Below the pieces are notes generated by a model, which saw nothing but the letters and a program-made list of their open reading frames with translations, did not search any database and was not told the origin of the DNA. Positions 9,294-20,162 of a stretch of 64,000 nt of DNA are shown here, piece by piece. The stretch is from Aquisalimonas sp. 2447 (GTDB lineage Bacteria > Pseudomonadota > Gammaproteobacteria > Nitrococcales > Aquisalimonadaceae). The stretch's first letter is position 1. Every line of letters starts with the position of its first letter. The stretch spans positions 1,766,501-1,830,500 of the forward strand of contig NZ_CP050695.1 of assembly GCF_012044895.1 (NCBI RefSeq), written 5' to 3'. The position numbers were made by a program, and so were the translations under genes.

Positions 9294-9302
9294 CCGCCGC
9301 GG

Positions 9303-9330
9303 CTTGAAAAACGTCCCGGCGCCCTAATGT
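9303..9330 (+). promoter_or_regulatory. Possible weak sigma-32 promoter before dnaK
   Basis: CTTGAAA (9303-9309) is a perfect -35 for sigma-32; 12 bases later CCCTAATGT (9322-9330) only roughly matches CCCCATnT. It lies in the grpE-dnaK gap. The poor -10 makes this tentative. Confidence 0.3.
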
Positions 9331-9394
9331 AGGGAACCAGCAACAGAATTGCCGCAAGCAACGAATTGGCGACAACGTTTCAAGGAGCACAGTA

Positions 9395-11323
9395 ATGGGC
9401 AAGATTATCGGTATCGACCTGGGCACCACGAATTCCTGCGTGGCGGTCATGGATGGCGGGCAGTCCCGTGTCATCGAGAACAGCGAGGGTGATCGCACGA
9501 CGCCTTCCGTGGTGGCCTTCACCGAAGACGGCGAAGTCATGGTGGGCGCACCGGCCAAGCGCCAGGCGGTCACCAACCCGGAGAACACGCTGCACGCGGT
9601 CAAGCGGCTCATCGGCCGTCAGTTCAAGGAAGACGTGGTCCAGCGCGACGTGAAGGAAATGCCGTATCACATTGTCGAAGCAGATAATGGTGATGCCTGG
9701 GTGCAGGTACGCGACAAGAAGATGGCGCCGCCGGAGATTTCCGCCCGCGTTCTGCAGAAGATGAAGCAGACGGCGGAGGACTATCTCGGCGAGGAGGTCA
9801 CCGAAGCGGTGATCACCGTGCCGGCCTACTTCAACGACAACCAGCGCCAGGCCACAAAGGACGCCGGCAAGATCGCCGGCCTCGAGGTCAAGCGCATCAT
9901 CAACGAGCCCACCGCGGCCGCCCTGGCCTATGGTCTGGACAAGAAGGGTGGTGATCGCAAGGTGGCCGTCTACGACCTGGGCGGTGGTACGTTCGACATT
10001 TCCATCATCGAGATTGCGGAAGTGGACGGCGAGCACCAATTCGAGGTGCTGGCCACCAACGGTGATACGTTCCTCGGTGGCGAGGACTTCGACCGCGCGA
10101 TCATTGATTACCTGATCGGCGAGTTCAAGAAGGAACAGGGCATTGATCTGGGCGGTGATCGCCTGGCCATGCAGCGTCTGCGCGAGGCTGCCGAGAAGGC
10201 CAAGATCGAGCTCTCCTCCAGCCAGCAGACCGAGGTCAACCTGCCGTACGTCACCGCTGACCAGAACGGGCCCAAGCATCTGGCCGTGAAGGTCACCCGG
10301 GCCAAGTTCGAGTCCATGGTGGAGGATCTGGTCAAGCGGACCATCGAGCCCAGCAAGACTGCGCTGAAGGATGCCGGCCTGAGTGCCTCCCAGGTGGACG
10401 AAGTCATCCTGGTGGGCGGCCAGACCCGCATGCCCAAGGTTCAGGAAGCGGTGAAGGACTTCTTCGGCAAGGATCCGCGCAAGGACGTCAACCCGGACGA
10501 GGCCGTGGCCATTGGCGCTGCAATCCAGGCCGGCGTGCTCGGCGGCGACGTCAAGGACGTGCTGCTGCTGGACGTCACGCCGCTGTCCCTGGGGATCGAG
10601 ACCATGGGCGGCGTGATGACCAAGCTCATCGAGAAGAACACCACCATCCCGACCAAGGCGAGCCAGGTGTTCTCCACTGCCGAGGACAACCAGACGGCCG
10701 TGACCGTCCACATCCTCCAGGGTGAGCGCGAGATGGCCAGCGGCAACAAGTCCCTGGGCCGGTTCGACCTCTCGGACATCCCGCCGGCACCGCGGGGCGT
10801 GCCGCAGATCGAGGTCAACTTCGACATCGATGCCAACGGCATTCTCAACGTCTCTGCCAAGGACAAGGCCACCGGCAAGGAGCAGTCCATCGTCATCAAG
10901 GCCTCCAGCGGCCTGAACGACGACGAGATCGAGCGCATGGTGCAGGATGCAGAGCAGCATGCCGAGGAAGACCGGAAGCTGCGCGAACTCGTCGAGGCGC
11001 GGAACCAGGCCGAAAACCTGATCCATGCCACCCGCAAGTCGCTGGACGAGATGGGCGACAACATCGGTGCCGACGAGAAGCAGGAGATCGAGACGGCCAT
11101 CAGCGAGCTGGAAGAGGCCAACAAGGGCGAGGACAAGGCCGAGATCGAGGCCAAGACCCAGAAGCTGGGCGAGGCCTCCGGCAAGCTGGCCGAGAAGATG
11201 TACGGCCAGCAGGGTCAGGCCGGTGGCGCGGAAGCCGGCGGTGATGCCCAGGCCGACAGCAGCTCGGAAGATGTTGTCGATGCCGAGTTCGAGGAAGTCA
11301 ACGAGGACGACGACAAGAAGTAA
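9395..11323 (+). CDS. dnaK: Molecular chaperone DnaK (Hsp70)
   Basis: 642 aa, standard length. The ATPase domain begins [17 protein letters not shown] and has the phosphate-2 loop [12 protein letters not shown] and the adenosine motif [14 protein letters not shown]. The linker [19 protein letters not shown] leads into the peptide-binding domain and a helical lid; the tail is acidic ([12 protein letters not shown]). It has an AAGGAG ribosome site and lies between grpE and dnaJ in a normal chaperone operon. Confidence 0.99.
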   Translation: MGKIIGIDLGTTNSCVAVMDGGQSRVIENSEGDRTTPSVVAFTEDGEVMVGAPAKRQAVTNPENTLHAVKRLIGRQFKEDVVQRDVKEMPYHIVEADNGDAWVQVRDKKMAPPEISARVLQKMKQTAEDYLGEEVTEAVITVPAYFNDNQRQATKDAGKIAGLEVKRIINEPTAAALAYGLDKKGGDRKVAVYDLGGGTFDISIIEIAEVDGEHQFEVLATNGDTFLGGEDFDRAIIDYLIGEFKKEQGIDLGGDRLAMQRLREAAEKAKIELSSSQQTEVNLPYVTADQNGPKHLAVKVTRAKFESMVEDLVKRTIEPSKTALKDAGLSASQVDEVILVGGQTRMPKVQEAVKDFFGKDPRKDVNPDEAVAIGAAIQAGVLGGDVKDVLLLDVTPLSLGIETMGGVMTKLIEKNTTIPTKASQVFSTAEDNQTAVTVHILQGEREMASGNKSLGRFDLSDIPPAPRGVPQIEVNFDIDANGILNVSAKDKATGKEQSIVIKASSGLNDDEIERMVQDAEQHAEEDRKLRELVEARNQAENLIHATRKSLDEMGDNIGADEKQEIETAISELEEANKGEDKAEIEAKTQKLGEASGKLAEKMYGQQGQAGGAEAGGDAQADSSSEDVVDAEFEEVNEDDDKK

Positions 11324-11348
11324 ACTGTCCTGTCAAAGGGCTAGCCAA

Positions 11349-11377
11349 ACGGGCGCAGGGTGGTACCCTGCGCCCGT
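11349..11377 (+). terminator. Intercistronic hairpin between dnaK and dnaJ
   Basis: A 13-bp perfect stem (11349-11361 with 11365-11377) and a 3-base loop. It is followed by TTCT rather than a T-run, so it may be a weak terminator or an mRNA stabiliser that lets dnaK outnumber dnaJ. Confidence 0.6.
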
Positions 11378-11474
11378 TCTGCATGGCGGGGCGCGAGTGA
11401 TCGATCGCGGCCCGTTTCTCGAATAGTGATGAATACTGGATTGCCGCCGAAGCACACGGGGGGTGAACGCAATC

Positions 11475-13458
<1,984 letters not shown>

Positions 13459-13477
13459 GCCGGTGGCGGCCGCGGTG

Positions 13478-14374
13478 TCACCCGCGCTGCTGTAATGCCG
13501 CCCGCACCATGGCGATGCAAAGGAGTGCTGCCCCGACGCCCTGCAGCGGTGAGAGCGTCTCGCTGAACAGGGCCCATCCCAGGCTTGCCGCAGTCAACGG
13601 TTCAGCGACGATGAGAATGCCGGTCACCGCGGCGGGGGTTCTGCCTACCCCGCCGTAGAACAGGCCGTAGGCGAGTACCGTGGGCACCAGCACCAGAAAG
13701 GCCACCGTGGGCCAGCTGTCGAAGGCGGCAGCCACCGCACCGGGGATGAACAGGATCGTGGGCGACAGCGTCAGCGCCCCCACCAGAAACAGGCTGGCGG
13801 TCACTGTCAGGGGAGCCATGCCGTCACCCAGGGCGCGCCCGGTCAGGGCAATGCCCGAGAAGGCCAGGCTGGCCGTGAGCCCGAGGGCCGCCCCGAGGAT
13901 CAGCTGTGCCGGGGCCGATTCCGTCTCCGGGGTTCCCACCAGCAGCAGCGTGCCGGTGCTGGCGGCGGCAATGCCGAACCACGGGATGGGCATCGTCCGC
14001 TCGTCGAGAACGAGACGCGCCAGGATCGCCACCAGCACCGGCACCGGACACAGCGCGGTGAGCGTGGCCAGCGTGACCCCGGAGACCGAGACCGCCTGGA
14101 AGTAGAATACCTGATAGAGCGCAATACAGATGCCGCCGAGCAGGACCGGCCGGGCACGAGCGCGCAGTTGTCCCGCGTGGCGTCGTAGCGTGGGTGCCGC
14201 GATCAGCAGCAGCAGGGGGGTTGCCAGGCTCAACCGCAGCAGGGCCACGGCCATGGGCGACGTGTCGGTGCCCTGATAGAGAAACTGCGACGCCGGGCCG
14301 GCAGTGCCCCAGAGCACGGCCCCCGCCAGCACCAAGAGGGTGGTTGCCAGGCTTCCACGGTGTGCGGTGGGCAT
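13478..14374 (-). CDS. EamA/DMT family transporter (first of a pair)
   Basis: 298 aa with about ten hydrophobic segments and two EamA repeats (TTLLVLAGAVLWGTAGPASQ near the start; GILIVAEPLTAASLGWALFSE in the second repeat). It is a metabolite or amino-acid exporter of unknown substrate. It starts three bases after the stop of the next EamA gene upstream, so the two are co-transcribed and may be a duplication or a heteromeric pair. Confidence 0.85.
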   Translation of the reverse strand: MPTAHRGSLATTLLVLAGAVLWGTAGPASQFLYQGTDTSPMAVALLRLSLATPLLLLIAAPTLRRHAGQLRARARPVLLGGICIALYQVFYFQAVSVSGVTLATLTALCPVPVLVAILARLVLDERTMPIPWFGIAAASTGTLLLVGTPETESAPAQLILGAALGLTASLAFSGIALTGRALGDGMAPLTVTASLFLVGALTLSPTILFIPGAVAAAFDSWPTVAFLVLVPTVLAYGLFYGGVGRTPAAVTGILIVAEPLTAASLGWALFSETLSPLQGVGAALLCIAMVRAALQQRG

Positions 14375-14377
14375 GAA

Positions 14378-15289
14378 TCAGCGCGCCTGCTGCCGGGAAG
14401 CCAGCGCCACACCGATCACGGCGATCACGATACCGCTCAGGGCCATGGGCCCCAGCCGCTCGCCGAACAGGATCCAGGCCTCCACCGCCGTCACCGGCGG
14501 CACCAGGTAGAAAAGGCTCGCCACCCGGGACGCCTCGCCGCGCCGGATCAGCGCCATCAACAGCAGGATCGCGGCAATGGACAGCCCGAAGATCAGCCAC
14601 GCGAGGGTCAGTGTGAATGTCAGCGACCACTCGATCTCCCGCGTCTCGAACAGCATGGCGCCGAGCCCCAGGACCAGTGCCGCACCTACGAACTGGATGA
14701 AGGTGCCGGTGGTGAGTGGCATGGCGGTGCAGTAACGCTTCTGGTAGATGGTGCCAAGGGAAATGCCCAGCAGCGCCGCCAGGGCCGCCACCAGGGCCAT
14801 GGGCCCGAAACCGGTAAAGGTCTGGCCGGGTGTCGTGAGGTCCAGCTGCTCGCCCAGCACCAGGGAAATGCCCACCAGACCGAGAATGATCCCCAGCCAC
14901 TGGTTGCGGGTGATGGTCTCGCCCAGCCAGGAGCGGGCGACGCCGGCGGTGACCAGCGGCTGGAGCCCCACGATCAGCGCTGTCACCCCGGCGGGCATGC
15001 CCTGTTCTATGGCGGAGAACACCCCACCCAGATAGGCGGCGTGGACGAGGACACCGGCGAAGCCAATGTGCAGCCACGCCTTCAGCCCCCGGGGCCAGAT
15101 CTCCCGCATCAGCAGGATGATGACGTACAGGACAACCAGCGTGCACAGGAAGCGGACGGTCAGGAACGTGAACGGCTCGGCATAGGGTAGACCGAAGCGG
15201 GCGCCGATGAAGCCCGTGCTCCACAGCAGCACGAACAGCACCGGCATGGCCTGTATCCAGAGTCCGCGAGCGCCAGCGGATGCAGCCAC
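14378..15289 (-). CDS. EamA/DMT family transporter (second of the pair)
   Basis: 303 aa, ten predicted membrane segments. The first EamA repeat begins VLFVLLWSTGFIGARFGLPYAEPFTFLTVRF; the second ends VTAVEAWILFGERLGPMALSG. The GTG start at 15289 has GAGGAGA a few bases upstream. It is the promoter-proximal gene of a two-gene unit. Substrate unknown. Confidence 0.86.
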   Translation of the reverse strand: MAASAGARGLWIQAMPVLFVLLWSTGFIGARFGLPYAEPFTFLTVRFLCTLVVLYVIILLMREIWPRGLKAWLHIGFAGVLVHAAYLGGVFSAIEQGMPAGVTALIVGLQPLVTAGVARSWLGETITRNQWLGIILGLVGISLVLGEQLDLTTPGQTFTGFGPMALVAALAALLGISLGTIYQKRYCTAMPLTTGTFIQFVGAALVLGLGAMLFETREIEWSLTFTLTLAWLIFGLSIAAILLLMALIRRGEASRVASLFYLVPPVTAVEAWILFGERLGPMALSGIVIAVIGVALASRQQAR

Positions 15290-15427
15290 GGTGTCTCCTC
15301 GGCGGTACCAACGGTGGCGGGAGTGTACCGGTGTTACTGCAGGTGTTCCAGCTGGGCAGGGGCCGTTGGCGACCGGGGTTGTACCCGGTAGTCTTCACCG
15401 CTAGCCGACAACGGAGGGAGGCAGGGC

Positions 15428-16303
15428 TTGGCGTATCTGGTGCTCATTACACTGCTGTGGGCGTTCTCGTTCAGCCTGATCGGTGAATACCTCAGCGGGC
15501 AGGTGGATAACGACTTCGCCGTGCTCACCCGGGTGCTGCTCGCCGGCCTGGTCTTCGTCCCGCTGCTGCGCTGGCGCGGATTGCCTCGCGGGCTGTCAGG
15601 GGGCATGGTGCTGGTGGGTGTGCTGCAGTTCGGGGTCACCTACCTGTGCCTGTACCGCTCGTTCGGGTATCTCACCGTGCCCGAAGTGCTGCTTTTCACG
15701 ATTACCACACCAATCTACGTCGCCCTGATCGACGATGCGCTGTATCGCCGGTTCTCGCCGGTGGCTCTTGCTGCGGCCCTGCTGGCCGTGGTCGGTGCCG
15801 CAGTCATTCGTTATGACGGTGTGACCGGGGAGTTTGTCACCGGCCTTATGTTCATTCAGATCGCCAACGCGGCATTCGCCGCCGGGCAGGTGGGCTACAA
15901 GCACCTGTACCAGCATTATCCGGTGGATGTGCCGGCGCACCGGGTGTTCGGCTACTTCTTCGTGGGAGGGGCGCTGGTCTCCGTACCCAGTTTCGTCATC
16001 TTCGGCGACACCTCCATGTTGCCGGCGACCGCTCTCCAGTGGGGTGTGCTGGTGTGGCTCGGCCTGGTGGCCACCGGCGCCGGTCTGTTCTTCTGGAATC
16101 GCGGCGCCTGCCTGGTGGACGGCGGCACCCTGGCGGTGATGAACAATGCCCTGATTCCGGCTGGCCTGTTGGTGAACCTGGTGATCTGGAACCGGGACGC
16201 CGATCTGCTCCGCCTGGCCCTCGGTGGCATCATCATGGTCGCCGCGCTGTGGCTCAACGTCCGCTACTCACGGCATGCGACCCTGGCCGCGGCCGGTCGC
16301 TGA
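15428..16303 (+). CDS. EamA/DMT family transporter, TTG start
   Basis: 291 aa, ten hydrophobic segments, starting AYLVLITLLWAFSFSLIGEYL. It is a third DMT transporter, divergent from the pair on the left and from a different subfamily. The TTG at 15428 has GGAGGGAGG about ten bases upstream and starts directly in the first membrane helix. It converges on the GGDEF gene with two bases between stops. Confidence 0.82.
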   Translation: MAYLVLITLLWAFSFSLIGEYLSGQVDNDFAVLTRVLLAGLVFVPLLRWRGLPRGLSGGMVLVGVLQFGVTYLCLYRSFGYLTVPEVLLFTITTPIYVALIDDALYRRFSPVALAAALLAVVGAAVIRYDGVTGEFVTGLMFIQIANAAFAAGQVGYKHLYQHYPVDVPAHRVFGYFFVGGALVSVPSFVIFGDTSMLPATALQWGVLVWLGLVATGAGLFFWNRGACLVDGGTLAVMNNALIPAGLLVNLVIWNRDADLLRLALGGIIMVAALWLNVRYSRHATLAAAGR

Positions 16304-16305
16304 CG

Positions 16306-17376
16306 TCAGGCGTTCTTCCGCGCCGGCCCCACCGGTGTTGCGGCAACGACGACGCGGTTGCGGCCTTCCTCCTTGGCCGTGTAGAGCGCTTCGTCGGCGC
16401 GGCGCAGCGTTTCATCCGCGGTGTCGCCGGGGTGATGGACGGCCACGCCGAGAGAGATGGTCACCGGGGTTTCGGGTGGAATGTCATCAACATGCAGTGA
16501 CTCGATCGCGGTCCGTACTCTTTCGGCGGCGATGGCGGCACCCTCCCGGGTGCTCTCCGGGAACATCAGCAGAAACTCTTCGCCGCCAAAGCGGCCGACG
16601 AAATCCCCCTGTCGCAGGGTTGTCTGCAGCGTGCTACTCACCGCGCACAGCACGTGATCACCGATCTGATGGCCATAGGTATCGTTGATGTGCTTGAAGA
16701 AGTCTATATCCGCCATGCACAGGCACAGGGACTGCTGCACCGGGGTACGGCGCGCCGCGCGCGAGCTCTCGTGGGCCAGGTGGTCCATGACCGCGCGGCG
16801 ATTGGGCAGGCGGGTGAGGGGATCCCTGGTGGCCAGTTCCTTGAGTTCGGCCATCGCCTCCCTGAGCTCGTGGTTGCGCTTGCGGAGCTTGTGGCGCAGG
16901 CCGGCGATGAAGGTGCCCAGCAGGCTGATCAGAAGCAGCACCACGCTGTAGGCGAACACCACCGTGATCTCGACTCTCGGGTCGATGCGCTCCGGCGCCC
17001 ACTGGATGAGTGCCAGGATGACCACTCCGTACATCAACACATGGTATGCCGCGAGCAGGATCATGCGACGGGTATCGAAGGCGAGAGCGGCGAAAAGCAT
17101 ACCCACGGTGGCCATGAGCACGACCGTAATCCGCAGTTGCGGCTCTTCCAGGTGATACATGGCGTAGCATGCCGGCGGCAGGCTCAGCATGACCTGGGCG
17201 CCGGTGAGGCTAGGGTCCTTCAGGCGCAGGTTGAGACCAGTCCGGATGATGAGCAGATAGGCTGCATTGAGCAGTAGCGTCGCACTGGCGAAGTGCCAGA
17301 GGCGCGACGTATCCAGGTGCTGCATCATGGGAGTGTGCTGTAAGGGCTTGTTGTCGCTGGGGGTGTTGACTGCCAC
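16306..17376 (-). CDS. Membrane-anchored GGDEF diguanylate cyclase
   Basis: 356 aa. About six membrane segments in the first 180 residues are followed by a GGDEF domain (DPLTRLPNRRAVMDHL, ADIDFFKHINDTYGHQIGDH, active site FGGEEF, ISLGVAVH, RADEALYTAKEEGRNRV). The GGEEF motif is catalytically competent and should make cyclic di-GMP from two GTP. No RxxD inhibitory site was seen. The GTG at 17376 abuts the integrase stop codon; an internal ATG at 17328 lacks a clear ribosome site. The island junction may have changed its 5' end. Confidence 0.88.
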   Translation of the reverse strand: MAVNTPSDNKPLQHTPMMQHLDTSRLWHFASATLLLNAAYLLIIRTGLNLRLKDPSLTGAQVMLSLPPACYAMYHLEEPQLRITVVLMATVGMLFAALAFDTRRMILLAAYHVLMYGVVILALIQWAPERIDPRVEITVVFAYSVVLLLISLLGTFIAGLRHKLRKRNHELREAMAELKELATRDPLTRLPNRRAVMDHLAHESSRAARRTPVQQSLCLCMADIDFFKHINDTYGHQIGDHVLCAVSSTLQTTLRQGDFVGRFGGEEFLLMFPESTREGAAIAAERVRTAIESLHVDDIPPETPVTISLGVAVHHPGDTADETLRRADEALYTAKEEGRNRVVVAATPVGPARKNA

Positions 17377-17379
17377 TGT

Positions 17380-18354
17380 CTAATACCCATCCGATTGTCT
17401 AAAACTCGGCCCCTTCACGCGCGCCGTCGTCTTGCCGCGGAGGTAGCGATTGGTTTGAGCTTCCGTGGAATGACCTGCTAGCGCCTTGGCGTCAAGACCC
17501 TGCGCTTTCGCATCGGTGATCGACTTGGCTCGGATGTCATGCCAGCCCACGTCCTTGATGCCCGCTCTACTGGCAGCGCGGGCGAACAGATCTCTGGCGC
17601 CTCTGTAGGAGCGGATCTTGCCGTTCCTTTGCCCTAGAAGATACAGCGGGCGTGTCCGGTGAAGGCGCTTCGCGCGTTCCACGGCATCGCTCAGGCCCGG
17701 TGACATCTCAACGAGCAGGCGCTTGTCCGTCTTTTCCTGTCTGAACGACACGCCTTGTTCGGAAACATCTGTCAGCCTGATTGCCAGGACGTCGCCGATG
17801 CGCTGTCCCGTGTAGTACGCGATGTCCATCATGCAGCGTAATGCCGACGAAGCCTCGGCATATATCGCGCGCCATTCTTCGTCAGTGATGTAGCGAGTGC
17901 GCTGTCGCTCATCGAAACGTTCGATTGACAGGACCGGGTTCGCGTCTCTCATGCCAACGCGGACAGCGTGGTCCATGGCCATCTTAAGTAGACTGCGCAT
18001 GCGGTTGGCGAAGTTTGGAGACTTTCTGTAAGCATCCATAAGCTGCCCCACATGTTTCGGTTGGACGTCCGCGACCGCGAACTCGGCGAAGGCGTCTTTC
18101 AAACGGCGGGCAGCGATGCCGTACTGTTCCAGCGTGTTGGCTTTGAGCCCGCGCTCATGGGCGTCTGCCAAGGCCTTGTCGATGAGCGCTCCCATGTTGG
18201 TGCCGGAACGGCTGTGCAGCGTCGCATACTTGTGGATGGCAGAGGCATAGTCGCGTCCCAGGTTCACCCACTTACCTGCGCGAACGAGATAATAGGCTCC
18301 ATGCTTGTAGTACACGCATGGGGGCAGATGGCGGTCTTTTTTTCGTGGTCTCAT
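17380..18354 (-). CDS. Tyrosine-type site-specific integrase
   Basis: 324 aa, phage-integrase family. The N-terminal arm- and core-binding parts span about 1-150. The catalytic domain carries R185 (TGQRIGD), H272-x-x-R275 (HDIRAKS), H295 (GHST) and the nucleophile Y304 (NRYLRG), so it looks active. It probably integrated the island that extends to the right. It overlaps the small upstream DUF4224 gene by four bases (ATGA). No att direct repeat could be paired inside the window; the right end may lie beyond it. Confidence 0.93.
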   Translation of the reverse strand: MRPRKKDRHLPPCVYYKHGAYYLVRAGKWVNLGRDYASAIHKYATLHSRSGTNMGALIDKALADAHERGLKANTLEQYGIAARRLKDAFAEFAVADVQPKHVGQLMDAYRKSPNFANRMRSLLKMAMDHAVRVGMRDANPVLSIERFDERQRTRYITDEEWRAIYAEASSALRCMMDIAYYTGQRIGDVLAIRLTDVSEQGVSFRQEKTDKRLLVEMSPGLSDAVERAKRLHRTRPLYLLGQRNGKIRSYRGARDLFARAASRAGIKDVGWHDIRAKSITDAKAQGLDAKALAGHSTEAQTNRYLRGKTTARVKGPSFRQSDGY

Positions 18355-18548
18355 GGCAAGCGGAGCTTTGGTTCGCGCGTCGCCTCGATGCTACCACCCA
18401 GCCTCTGTTCTACGTGAGAGCGGAGCACCTTAGGCCTGTTGCGTGCATCCAGTTCATGCTTGTAACCGTTCTGAATAAGCCAGCGCCGCTGGTCAGCGGC
18501 TCGTTTATATCCAGTCAAGTCTTCCAGTTCGTCGTGGTCCAGGAACAT
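18351..18548 (-). CDS. DUF4224 domain protein next to integrase
   Basis: 65 aa. The pattern LDHDELEDLTGYKRAADQRRWLIQNGYKHEL matches DUF4224 proteins, which sit directly upstream of phage integrases and may act as small DNA-binding or excision factors. It is coupled to the integrase by an ATGA overlap. Confidence 0.75.
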   Translation of the reverse strand: MFLDHDELEDLTGYKRAADQRRWLIQNGYKHELDARNRPKVLRSHVEQRLGGSIEATREPKLRLP

Positions 18549-18827
18549 CAGTTATCTCCTCTGCGTCGAATCCGCTTTCCGTCGCCCGGGGTGGCCGCGC
18601 TGCACATGGCTCATTTTCTCAAATCCACAACCGCTGTTTCCTGCAAAACGACCGGCTTCTGTGCATGATTTATTGCGATTCGCGGTCCGAAAGCCGAACA
18701 ACACCAGACCAGTTCCCTACTCATAGAGATATGCGCTTCGAAGCGTTTGTTTAGCCTCCAGCCCCTGATGGCTGCCACACGTGCTCCAGTGCATGACATG
18801 TCCAGTGGACACCTTCAGGGAAGTTTG

Positions 18828-18870
18828 TCACCGTTCTGAACGGTGAGTCGGGATTCCCTACGGGAATCCC
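18828..18870. repeat. Two tandem perfect inverted repeats between integrase module and defence genes
   Basis: 18828-18846 is an 8-bp palindrome with loop CTG (TCACCGTT / AACGGTGA); 18850-18870 is a 9-bp palindrome GGGATTCCC / GGGAATCCC with loop TAC. They lie in the 384-base non-coding gap 18549-18932, about 60-100 bases upstream of the first defence gene. They could be operators, a bidirectional terminator or part of an att region. Nothing else is recognised in that gap. Confidence 0.6.
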
Positions 18871-18932
18871 GCCGATGATGCGCTGACTCGCGCGAGCGAC
18901 ATGAGCCGACATAGGGAGTGTGATCCGCAGGC

Positions 18933-20162
18933 ATGCCGACAGCGCCGACCGCGACTCTTACGTGGATCGATTTGACTGCTGCGGACCGCAACAAGGTCCG
19001 CCAGGTCCTCGATCTCTTCCGTGAGCAGGGTACCGTTGACGAGCTCGGGCTCGGCACGTTGCGTGATCTGCTCTCGGATTCGCTCTTCCCGGGTACATCC
19101 GTGCTGCATACCCGCATGCGCTACGTGCTGTTCATCCCCTGGATCTACCGGGCGATGGAACGCGACGACAAGCGCATTTCGGATGTCTCGGGTGAGGCGC
19201 GTGCCCGGGAGATCGCCCTCATCGAAGCTCTCAAGTCCGGAGACGGCGGGTCAGGCATCATCGGTTCGGAGGCCGGGCGCGGGCTCTCCAGATTGCCGAG
19301 CTCCGCATACTGGGCGGCACTGGTGCGCTGGGGCGTGTTCGTGCCGCGTCAGAGTCAGAGCTGGTATCACCGGCATTTCCGCCGACTTGCTCGCGCGGAG
19401 CCGGCGGGTCGTGCGGATGACCCCGGCGTGACCTGGACCCAGGAGCCCACTTGGCACCCCCGCGTGCCCGAGCCGCCGACGGACCTGTTCGAGGCGGCAA
19501 ACTTCCGGTTAACCCGTGAGGAGGCGGCGTTCGTGCAGGGCTGCATCCAGGCAAACGTCAACGGCAGCCTGCTCGCCTGGCTCGCAGGGGAGGGCGGCGC
19601 GGGCCTTGGCTCCTCAGCGGCCCTCTGGGAAGAGCCACAGGTCTGGGAGGCACCCTCGACCATTACGGGGATTGCTGAGCTGGCGCAGCGCTTTTCCCTC
19701 CATGTGGAAGGGGCGCCGCTTCTCTATAACCTCCTGCTGGCGGAGATGCGGCGGGATCGCGCCGGCGATCACAACGGGACGGACAGTGATCGCATTGAAG
19801 ACTACCGCGAACGCCTCGGGGAGTGGGCGGCGAGGGAAGCGGGGGAGGCTCCGTTCAATCCCGACGCGCTCTGGGCTCTGGCGGCACAGCGCGGTGTTGC
19901 GGTGAAACCGCCCCAGAAGCGATTCGTTGAGGCCTGGTCCGAGGCGATTGCCCGGTCAGGCGCGGCCAGCGTCGCCGACAGTACCGCGCTGCGCCAGTTG
20001 ATCGAAAAGCGCGAGCGAATGCTCAAGGGAGCCCGCGCCCGGACAGTCAATCACAGCCGCCTGCTGGACTGGCGCGGGGACGTTGGCGTCGGCCGAATGA
20101 GCTTTCGCTGGCCGCAGGTCCGGCAGATGCTCACCGACCTCCATCACGGACTCGCCAACTGA
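18933..20162 (+). CDS. DUF6361 family protein
   Basis: 409 aa. The beginning TLTWIDLTAADRNKVRQVLDLF, then ELGLGTLRDLLSDSLFPGTSVLHTRMRYVLFIPWIY, matches DUF6361, a family without known activity. No catalytic motif was seen. Its stop codon overlaps the start of the PLD gene by one base (TGATG), and that gene overlaps the helicase by four, so the three form one operon, presumably one machine. By analogy with other nuclease-helicase operons in defence islands it may be a sensor or adaptor; this is inference. Confidence 0.8.
   Translation: MPTAPTATLTWIDLTAADRNKVRQVLDLFREQGTVDELGLGTLRDLLSDSLFPGTSVLHTRMRYVLFIPWIYRAMERDDKRISDVSGEARAREIALIEALKSGDGGSGIIGSEAGRGLSRLPSSAYWAALVRWGVFVPRQSQSWYHRHFRRLARAEPAGRADDPGVTWTQEPTWHPRVPEPPTDLFEAANFRLTREEAAFVQGCIQANVNGSLLAWLAGEGGAGLGSSAALWEEPQVWEAPSTITGIAELAQRFSLHVEGAPLLYNLLLAEMRRDRAGDHNGTDSDRIEDYRERLGEWAAREAGEAPFNPDALWALAAQRGVAVKPPQKRFVEAWSEAIARSGAASVADSTALRQLIEKRERMLKGARARTVNHSRLLDWRGDVGVGRMSFRWPQVRQMLTDLHHGLAN

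Noticed and set aside
9380-11026. 548-codon open frame opposite dnaK
   Set aside because: Antisense to a highly conserved gene; a known artefact of GC-rich dnaK.
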